DNA from: a bacterium
GTDB lineage: Bacteria; Patescibacteriota; Minisyncoccia; UBA6257; GWB1-50-10
DNA: 33,460 nucleotides
Assembly (NCBI GenBank): GCA_002686365.1
Contig: NZBZ01000021.1
Location: 1-33,460 of the forward strand
Reading direction: 5' to 3'
The notes below the pieces were generated by a model. The model saw only the letters and a list, made by a program, of their open reading frames with translations, had not been told where the DNA came from and ran no database searches. Positions 26,701 to 33,460 of the stretch are shown here, piece by piece; positions within the stretch are counted from its first letter, which is position 1, and each line of letters starts with the position of its first letter. Both the position numbers and the translations under genes were made by a program.

Positions 26701-28467
26701 TTATGATGTTTCAGCTTGGTAACATTTCTCACAGTATATTATTTCTTTCCTGTCCGGAGAATATGCAGTTTCGAATTCCTTTGGGCAGTGGTCTACGCCG
26801 TGGTGCGAGTGAGTAGATGTATTTTGGTATACTTCGTTTTCGGATTTTTCTCCAGCACATTGACATTTGCGGTGCCAGAGATTTATCGGGTTTTTAAGGC
26901 GGACTCGTTCCATGTGGCGGCACTGCGGGCAGAGTCGCGGGAGTGGTACTCCGAGGCGACGATAGAAAGTAAGCTCTTGTGGGAGAATTTTGAAGGCGGT
27001 GGCGCACGGTTCGGTGCATGTCCCGCCGTGTGCGCATCCTATAATTTGTTCCGTGATGGAATCTTTGGCGTCCTCTATGTCATCTGTAATGGAATCAATG
27101 GGCAGTGTGATGGTGTACTTTTTTGTTTCGGGTTCTTGCCATGCGCATCCGAATGATTTTGCTGCTTCTTTTGTTTTCGGATAGTAATCCTGCGCAAGGG
27201 TTTCGTTGTAGGCGAACGGAGAAAGGTCTGTTGGGAAAAATTCTCCGTACGAATATACCCTTCCTTTTTTGTCCGTGTATGTTTTTTCTTTCATCTGTTT
27301 GATGATTTTTGGAACAAGTTCCTCGTACTCTTCTTTGGAATACTGCTTGTTGAATATACAGTATTCTTTGCTTCGCAAGCCAACGCAACCGAAAATATGA
27401 TTCGAGTCAAAACAGTTGTAGGAATATTGTACGTCGAACCCTCCCCATATGAACGCCGAGTACTTCACGTTTTGCGCCGTTACGCTTACTGCTTCGTAGA
27501 ATAATTCTGCGCCGTTCCATACTATGAAAGCGTCCGCACCGTCTTTTACTCCTTGGTGGAGACGGAATCCGTATCTACAGTTTTCTATATCATTTCGTGC
27601 ATTGAAGCACCAGTATAGATTTCGACTGTTGGTAATGTCGTCGCCCAGCACATTTTCTGATTTTAGGATTGCGGCGAATTTGCGGGGAGTTTTTGTTTTC
27701 AGCTTTTTAAACGTTTGTTGAGCATTTTGTACTCCTGAGAATGTTCCGAGTCGGAGTTTTGAAAGGCGTTTTTTGTATTCTTCTTTTGAAAGTTTTTCGT
27801 TGAAGATGTAGTGGCTTTTGTTCCGCAGGCCAACACATCCAACGCAGTCTGAGCAGTTTATGCAGTCATAGAGTAACCATGAGTCGGTGCAGTTTGTGCA
27901 AGCTTCGGAAAATCGGAGTTTTGATGAGTTTGTGCAGTCAAGGATTTCGTAGCACAACTCGACTTTATGGGACTGATGGACATCGAGGCATTCTCTTGCG
28001 CCCAGTACGGCCCCGAATGAGTACATGCAGTCTTCGGCGGTGTCCGTGCTCGCTACGAAATAGCAGTTTTTTGTATTTAGCGTATAGTTTGCGTATTCGC
28101 TATTTATGAGATTTTTTTGAATAAGGTTCGGATGGGGAGTTTTTTGGAAGAGTTTTTTAAACTGCTCGAAGAAGGATTTTGAGAAGTCATATTCTTTTCC
28201 GTATTCGAGCGGGTCCCATTTATCGCTTTTCCAGTATTCGTTGTTGTAGACGGTAAACGGCGAGTCCTCGCGAAACATGGAAAGCATAGATCCTCCTGTG
28301 GCGTCGCATGTCCTTCGGTGCCATGTTCGTTCGTTTCGAAAGAGGAGGCGTCGGATCATTCGGCACTCTGGGCACCAGGTTGGTTCTGGGACCTCTAGTT
28401 TTTGGTAGAAGGCCTTGTCATCTTCTGTGATTTCGAAGTTTTGTTTACAGTTTTGGCAGTTTGGCAT
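26701..28467 (-). CDS. Cys-rich protein with N- and C-terminal zinc-finger-like domains, paralog B
   Basis: 588 aa; CQNCKQNFEI...FYQKLEVPEPTWCPECRMIRRLLFRNER and CTEPCATAFKI...FYRRLGVPLPRLCPQCRHMERVRLKNP...CQCAGE. Confidence 0.88.
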   Translation of the reverse strand: MPNCQNCKQNFEITEDDKAFYQKLEVPEPTWCPECRMIRRLLFRNERTWHRRTCDATGGSMLSMFREDSPFTVYNNEYWKSDKWDPLEYGKEYDFSKSFFEQFKKLFQKTPHPNLIQKNLINSEYANYTLNTKNCYFVASTDTAEDCMYSFGAVLGARECLDVHQSHKVELCYEILDCTNSSKLRFSEACTNCTDSWLLYDCINCSDCVGCVGLRNKSHYIFNEKLSKEEYKKRLSKLRLGTFSGVQNAQQTFKKLKTKTPRKFAAILKSENVLGDDITNSRNLYWCFNARNDIENCRYGFRLHQGVKDGADAFIVWNGAELFYEAVSVTAQNVKYSAFIWGGFDVQYSYNCFDSNHIFGCVGLRSKEYCIFNKQYSKEEYEELVPKIIKQMKEKTYTDKKGRVYSYGEFFPTDLSPFAYNETLAQDYYPKTKEAAKSFGCAWQEPETKKYTITLPIDSITDDIEDAKDSITEQIIGCAHGGTCTEPCATAFKILPQELTFYRRLGVPLPRLCPQCRHMERVRLKNPINLWHRKCQCAGEKSENEVYQNTSTHSHHGVDHCPKEFETAYSPDRKEIIYCEKCYQAETS

Positions 28468-28473
28468 GGTTTT

Positions 28474-30243
28474 TTATGATACCTCCCCTTGGTAGCATTT
28501 CTCACAATACACTATCTCTTCTCTATCTGGCGAGTATGCAGTCTCAAACTCGTTTGGACAGTGCTCTTTTTCGTGGTCTATGTGAGATGTAGTGTTTTGG
28601 TACACGTTGTTGTCGGATTTCTCGCCCGCGCATTGGCATTTGCGTTTGTGCAGCTTCTGTTTATTTACGCGCGTCATTCGTTCGTCATGCCTGCAGTCAG
28701 GGCACTTGCGTGGGAGCGGGAAGCCGAACCTTCGTAGGAGTTCCAGCTCTGGCTTGATTATTTTGAATGCTTTATTACATTCCTCACACTCAATTATCTC
28801 TTTTAACATGTTATCGCTTACGTATTTTATGCTGTCTGGAATATCTTTTGCTTTTATTGTTGGCTTGTGTTTACTCGGCTCTTGGTCATGCCACTGCCAA
28901 CCCTTTTCAAGGGCCTCTTCTTTTGTCATTGGGAAGTACTGCTTGGCAGTGGATTCGTTGTACTTGAAAGTTGAGATGTCATATGGGAGGAATTCTCCAT
29001 ACTTCCATACTCGTCCTTTTGAGTCAGTGTAGGGGCTTTCATTCATGTCTTTTATAATCTGCTCTCGGAGTTTTTTGTATTCTTCTTCCGAATACTTCTT
29101 GTTTAGGATGCAGAACTCCTTGTTTCGGAGGCTTGTGCACCCAAATATATTTTTTGAGGTGATTATATGCATGGAGTATTCAACGTTTTGCGCGACGTTC
29201 CACGCGGCAAAGCAGAATTTGATATTGCTTGTTCCTTCTCCTGATGTAATTGTGTCATAGATGAGTTCTGCGCCATTTCCCCACTCTGTTAAGTCGTAAG
29301 AGTCTTTTGTTGATGGAATGGTAAGCATTTGGCAGTATCTTGTGTCTTCAGCGTATCTTGATCTATATGTGTTCTTGGAATTTTTTGAAAAGAAAACATA
29401 TTCCCCTGAAGAATTTTTATTTTGTCGTCCATGCATGAACTTGTTTGGGTATTTCAGCCAGTGCTCTCTGGCTTTCTTTTTTAATTCTTCGATTGATTTG
29501 TAGGAGTCGAGCTTGAATTCTTTTATCTTTTCCTCGTACTCCTCTTTTGTGTATGGTTCATTCCATATGTGGTACTTCTGCTTGCGTAGATTTGAGCAGC
29601 CAAAGCAGTTGTCGCACCCTATGAGGTCTTTTGAGAAGTAGACGTCTTGGCACCCTTGGCAGTCTTCAGAAAAGAAGACGCGGGAGCTTTTTCCAGTGTT
29701 TACAATTTGATAGCAGAGCTGGGATTCTCCGCACATTATGACATCCATAGAGTCTTTTACAGTTATCACCATTTCGGAGTATAGGACGTTTTCACAGAAG
29801 TCAGCATTACATATTAGATAGCAGTTTTTGCAGCTGCCAGCGTGAGTTAGGTATTCGCTGTTTACAAGGTTTGGGGTGTCTACAATAAGTGACATGAATG
29901 GCGTTTTGAGTGTCAGTTCTTTTAGCTGGTCAAAGAATTTTTTGTTTGGGTCATAGTCCTGTCCAAATTCCAGCTGGTCCCACTTGTCAGAATACCAGCA
30001 TGGATTGCAGTAGACTGTATAGGGCTTGTCTGGAGAGAAGGAGCTTACCATGTCTTTTTCGCATAGATCGCATTTGCGTTTGTAAAGGGCGCGTTCATTG
30101 CGAAACATGAGGCGGCGTTGGTATCTGCAGTCTGGACAGAAGGTTGGGGGCGGAACCTGTACTTTTTCATAGAACGCAAAGTCATCTGACTCTATTACAA
30201 AGTCAGCTTTGCAGTTTTGACAGGTTTTGGTTTCGGTTTGCAT
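28474..30243 (-). CDS. Cys-rich zinc-finger-like protein, paralog C
   Basis: 589 aa, same architecture as B. Confidence 0.88.
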   Translation of the reverse strand: MQTETKTCQNCKADFVIESDDFAFYEKVQVPPPTFCPDCRYQRRLMFRNERALYKRKCDLCEKDMVSSFSPDKPYTVYCNPCWYSDKWDQLEFGQDYDPNKKFFDQLKELTLKTPFMSLIVDTPNLVNSEYLTHAGSCKNCYLICNADFCENVLYSEMVITVKDSMDVIMCGESQLCYQIVNTGKSSRVFFSEDCQGCQDVYFSKDLIGCDNCFGCSNLRKQKYHIWNEPYTKEEYEEKIKEFKLDSYKSIEELKKKAREHWLKYPNKFMHGRQNKNSSGEYVFFSKNSKNTYRSRYAEDTRYCQMLTIPSTKDSYDLTEWGNGAELIYDTITSGEGTSNIKFCFAAWNVAQNVEYSMHIITSKNIFGCTSLRNKEFCILNKKYSEEEYKKLREQIIKDMNESPYTDSKGRVWKYGEFLPYDISTFKYNESTAKQYFPMTKEEALEKGWQWHDQEPSKHKPTIKAKDIPDSIKYVSDNMLKEIIECEECNKAFKIIKPELELLRRFGFPLPRKCPDCRHDERMTRVNKQKLHKRKCQCAGEKSDNNVYQNTTSHIDHEKEHCPNEFETAYSPDREEIVYCEKCYQGEVS

Positions 30244-30244
30244 G

Positions 30245-30311
30245 TTAGTTTATCTCTTTAAGGTAGCACTCCTCGCCCTTCGATTCGCTCAGGACTTCGG
30301 CTTGCTTTCAT
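30245..30311. repeat. Palindromic insert plus duplicated gene tail in the D/C spacer
   Basis: 30245-30274 matches the 3' end of D (30313-30342) at 25 of 30 positions and encodes EECYLKEIN*; 30276-30311 carries CCCTTCGATTCGCTCAGGACTTCGGCTTGCTTTCAT. Confidence 0.65.
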
Positions 30312-30312
30312 A

Positions 30313-32037
30313 TTAATTAATTTCTTTAAGGTAGCAAGCCTCGCATAGTATGTTCAACTTTTTCTGTTTCTCTGGCGGATAGACGCTCCATGTTTTTTTA
30401 CTGCATTTTGGGCAGGCAAATGGGAATAGCCAGAGATTGTGGTCTTGCGCTGCTCTTTTTAGTATTCGTTTGAATGGATGAATGGTTGGTATTGGAATGT
30501 TCATTTTGCGGTAGAAGGCAAGTTCGTTTTTTGTGATTCGGAATGGTTTCTTTGTTATTTCACAGATTATTGCTTTTTCTAATATGGAGTTGTCTATGTC
30601 TTGTATGTTTTCTGGAATTTCATTTGGCGCTTGGAGCTGCTGCATTTTTTCCGGGATTTCAGATTCGGGCTCTTCATACCATGGAATTTCTTTTTCCATC
30701 GCTTCTTTTTTGGTTATTGGGAAGTAGAGTTGGGAGCTGCTGCCCTGGTGTGGCATGAGTCCGAGTTTTGTTGGAAAGAATTCTCCGTACTCTTCCCTTT
30801 CGAGCATTTTTGTTTTTATGCTGTCTACTTTTTTATAGTATTCGCTTTCCTCATATGGTTTGTTGAAAATATGAAATTGTTTGTTTTTTAGTCCTATACA
30901 TCCAAAGCAGTTGTGACAGTTGTAGCATTCTATGCAGTACTCTAGAAATGTTCCTTCTCTCACCTGAAGACAGAATTTTGTATTGTGCGCTGTTCCTGAT
31001 GTTATTTCGTAAGTGTATTCGCTGATGGTGCCTACTACGTCCATTACATTTTTTGCTCTTGCAAATATTGTAGAAAAGCGCGCGTTTTCAGAGTTTTCTG
31101 AACGAAATGTAAAGTAACAGTTTTTGCAGTTTGTGAGATAGTCTCCAACACAGTTTTCCACATTGATATTTTTTGTCGCCCGATGAGTTGATTCTTGTAT
31201 AAGTTTTTGGAATTTTTGTATGTACTCGTTACGAATAGATCTTTTCCCGAGACCTATATTTTTTATCTTTTTTTCGTATTCTTTTTTTGAGAGCTGTTTA
31301 TTTTCAAAAATGTAAGATTTATTTCTAAGATTGGCAGATAGGAAGCAGTTTTGACAGTTTTTACAGTCGAATAGAAATAATGATTCGAGACAGTTTGAGC
31401 ATTCTGTTATGTGTTGGCACTTACTGCAGTGGTCTGAACCAATTGATTCGTAGCATAGTTCGGAATCTCTTGTATTGTGGCAGTCAATGAGATTGCGGGA
31501 GTATCGTATTTCGTAGCAGTAGGTAAGATCTTCTGACTCAACTGCTCCCCCGCTAAAATAGACGCTTGATGTTTTTAGTCCTCCTAGGCTGTAGTCGGTA
31601 TTTGTTCCTTTTGGGTCCCGTTCCATTGGTAGGTGGGGTATGCTGAAGAAGAGGTTTTTAAATTCTTCGAAAAATGGTTTTGATTCATCGTATTCTCGCG
31701 CGTATTCTATTGCATCCCAGTTGTCTCCATGCCAGTAGTGAAAGTCGTATATTTTGTGTTTTGTTTCAGGCGGGAAGATTGTCAGGATTTTTTTCTTGTC
31801 TTTCATTGCAGACTCTTTTTTGAAAAATCTTGGCATTCTGATGTGGTGGCTAAGGCGGCGTTTTAATCTGCAGAGTGGGCAGTGAGTTGGAGGCGGGACT
31901 CTGACCATTTTATAGAAATCAATATCTCCCTGCTCTATGCGAAATTTTTCTTTACATTCTTTGCAGATTTTTTCTAGGGGCCTTAGGTCTTTTAGGATTT
32001 TATTGAGAGCTTTGTCGAAGTTTGGAGTATTAGTCAT
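30313..32037 (-). CDS. Divergent Cys-rich paralog D
   Basis: 574 aa; CKECKEKFRIEQGDIDFYKMVRVPPPTHCPLCRLKRRL and beta-rung core retained; C-terminal cap diverged. Confidence 0.85.
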   Translation of the reverse strand: MTNTPNFDKALNKILKDLRPLEKICKECKEKFRIEQGDIDFYKMVRVPPPTHCPLCRLKRRLSHHIRMPRFFKKESAMKDKKKILTIFPPETKHKIYDFHYWHGDNWDAIEYAREYDESKPFFEEFKNLFFSIPHLPMERDPKGTNTDYSLGGLKTSSVYFSGGAVESEDLTYCYEIRYSRNLIDCHNTRDSELCYESIGSDHCSKCQHITECSNCLESLFLFDCKNCQNCFLSANLRNKSYIFENKQLSKKEYEKKIKNIGLGKRSIRNEYIQKFQKLIQESTHRATKNINVENCVGDYLTNCKNCYFTFRSENSENARFSTIFARAKNVMDVVGTISEYTYEITSGTAHNTKFCLQVREGTFLEYCIECYNCHNCFGCIGLKNKQFHIFNKPYEESEYYKKVDSIKTKMLEREEYGEFFPTKLGLMPHQGSSSQLYFPITKKEAMEKEIPWYEEPESEIPEKMQQLQAPNEIPENIQDIDNSILEKAIICEITKKPFRITKNELAFYRKMNIPIPTIHPFKRILKRAAQDHNLWLFPFACPKCSKKTWSVYPPEKQKKLNILCEACYLKEIN

Positions 32038-32052
32038 ATTTTAGTTGTGTCT

Positions 32053-32119
32053 CTAGGCTACCTCATTGTTGTAGTACTGCTCGCACTTCGATTCGCTCAG
32101 TACTTCGGCTTGCTTTCAT
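32053..32119. repeat. Palindromic insert plus degenerate gene tail in the E/D spacer
   Basis: GCACTTCGATTCGCTCAGTACTTCGGCTTGCTTTCAT (32083-32119) closely matches the D/C insert; 32053-32082 encodes EQYYNNEVA*, resembling E's EACYQQEVN*. Confidence 0.55.
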
Positions 32120-33460
32120 TTAATTAACCTCTTGTTGGTAGCAAGCCTCGCAATAGATGGTTTCCGGCCTATCTGGGGCGTATGTTGTTTCAAATTCATT
32201 CGGACAGTGTTCTTTGTCGTGGTGAGAATGGTTGGTGGTGTTTTTGTATACGTTGTTTTCTGATGATTCGCCTGCGCAATGGCATTTACGATGGTGAAGT
32301 TTTGGAAGGCCTACAAGGCGTACTCGGGCAAAGTGTCTGCAGTTTGAACAGAGGCGCGGAAGAGGGATTCCTAGTTTTTTGTACAGTTGAAGTTCTTCCT
32401 TTGTTATCTTGAAGGCGGTTGTGCATTTTTCTTTACACTCACCTTTGTGTTCGCATTCGATAACTTCGCCGAGGATGTCTTCTTTTATTTCGTTTATGTT
32501 GTCTGGGAGGTCTTTGGTATGTTTTGTGATGCCGTAGTTTTTCTTTTCTTCTTCTTTCCAGGTGTATCCTTTCTTTTCTGCTTCATTTTTTGTCAAAGGT
32601 TCGTACTCTTGGGCTACGGTTTCGTTATAGGCAAATGGTGAGATTTCGATTGGAAAGAATTCTCCATACTTATATTCTTTTTTGTTATTTCCTTTGTATG
32701 GCATTTTGTTCATGTGCGTGATGATTTTTGGAACAAGTTCTTCATATTCTTCTTTGGAGTACTGCTTATTTAGGATGCAGTATTCTTTGCTCCGAATGGA
32801 AACGCAGCCAAAGCAGTTTTTTGAGCCGTGACATCCATAGGTATATGTAGTGTTTGTGCTTCCCCAAGTAAATACGGCAAAAAGGTTTTTTGTTCCCTGG
32901 TCTCCGGAGTCAGTAACTTCATAGAGCAGTTCTGCGGTTGCTCCTACTCCATATCCATCATATAGGTCTTTTATAGGACCTACGCCGTTTACAATAAATT
33001 TGCTGTCTTCGGTTTCTTTTTTTACGTCAAAGCAGAATTTGGAGTTATTAACATAGAATAAGTTGTCTTCTGTTGAGTCTTGGGAGTTAGACATTCTTGC
33101 AAACTTGTGCGGGAACTGGAGTTTTGTTTTTTCGAATTCTTTTTTTGCCTGCTCGAGGTTTTTGTAGCTTCCAATGCCTAGCTCTTCAAGTTTTTTTGTG
33201 TAGTTTTCTTTTGAATATGGCTTGTTAAAGATGTGGTATTGCTTATTGCGGAGCCCTACACAGCCAAAGCAGTAGGAGCACCCCTTGCAGTTAAATAATA
33301 GCGTGGAATTGTTACAGGCTTCGGAGTTTTGTATGAATTTGCATTCGTATAATTTGTCAGAAGATATTGCCTGATAGGTGAGCTCGGATTCGCTTACTCC
33401 CAGAACGTCCATTGTGTCTTTGTTGTTGATTGTTCTGGCGGAATATAAGATGTTTTCTCC
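32120..33460 (-). CDS. Cys-rich zinc-finger-like paralog E, N-terminus outside the window
   Basis: Open frame continues past 33412 to the window edge (GENILYSARTINNKDTMDVLG); same core and C-terminal cap as B and C. Confidence 0.85.
   Translation of the reverse strand, partial: GENILYSARTINNKDTMDVLGVSESELTYQAISSDKLYECKFIQNSEACNNSTLLFNCKGCSYCFGCVGLRNKQYHIFNKPYSKENYTKKLEELGIGSYKNLEQAKKEFEKTKLQFPHKFARMSNSQDSTEDNLFYVNNSKFCFDVKKETEDSKFIVNGVGPIKDLYDGYGVGATAELLYEVTDSGDQGTKNLFAVFTWGSTNTTYTYGCHGSKNCFGCVSIRSKEYCILNKQYSKEEYEELVPKIITHMNKMPYKGNNKKEYKYGEFFPIEISPFAYNETVAQEYEPLTKNEAEKKGYTWKEEEKKNYGITKHTKDLPDNINEIKEDILGEVIECEHKGECKEKCTTAFKITKEELQLYKKLGIPLPRLCSNCRHFARVRLVGLPKLHHRKCHCAGESSENNVYKNTTNHSHHDKEHCPNEFETTYAPDRPETIYCEACYQQEVN

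Noticed and set aside
24920-33460. CRISPR or phage origin for the repeated right-hand region
   Set aside because: Repeats are whole coding paralogs; no direct-repeat/spacer pattern, integrase or phage structural genes recognised.

Overview
The window looks like a Patescibacteria/CPR-type (Parcubacteria-like) genome segment. This is inferred from gene content, compact spacing and short palindromic inserts; no taxonomic search was possible. The left half (~0.7-16 kb) is almost all plus-strand housekeeping and envelope genes: ychF, scpA, scpB, a D-Ala-D-Ala carboxypeptidase, mraY, a D-aminoacylase-like protein, ftsW/rodA, murG, gltX, an M23 peptidase, murC and a PD-(D/E)XK-like nuclease. It is preceded by the 3' end of a 63-bp-period LRR-like tandem-repeat gene. 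The right half (~16.4-33.5 kb) is minus-strand and accessory: a small secreted protein, an adjacent cohesin-like/dockerin-like pair, a 1267-aa Ig-like surface protein, CYTH, DHH and HAD enzymes, and five tandem paralogs of a ~590-aa cysteine-rich protein. The main candidates for something undescribed are: (1) the five-paralog Cys-rich array, which has matching zinc-finger-like caps at both termini, a probable beta-helical core, one copy broken by two cancelling homopolymer indels, and palindromic inserts with duplicated gene tails in two spacers; (2) the cohesin/dockerin surface locus; (3) a short terminator-ended transcript with four micro-ORFs; (4) two ~180-190-nt three-armed hairpin elements and small palindromic inserts, one of them in frame inside scpA. 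No tRNA, rRNA, CRISPR array or transposase was recognised.
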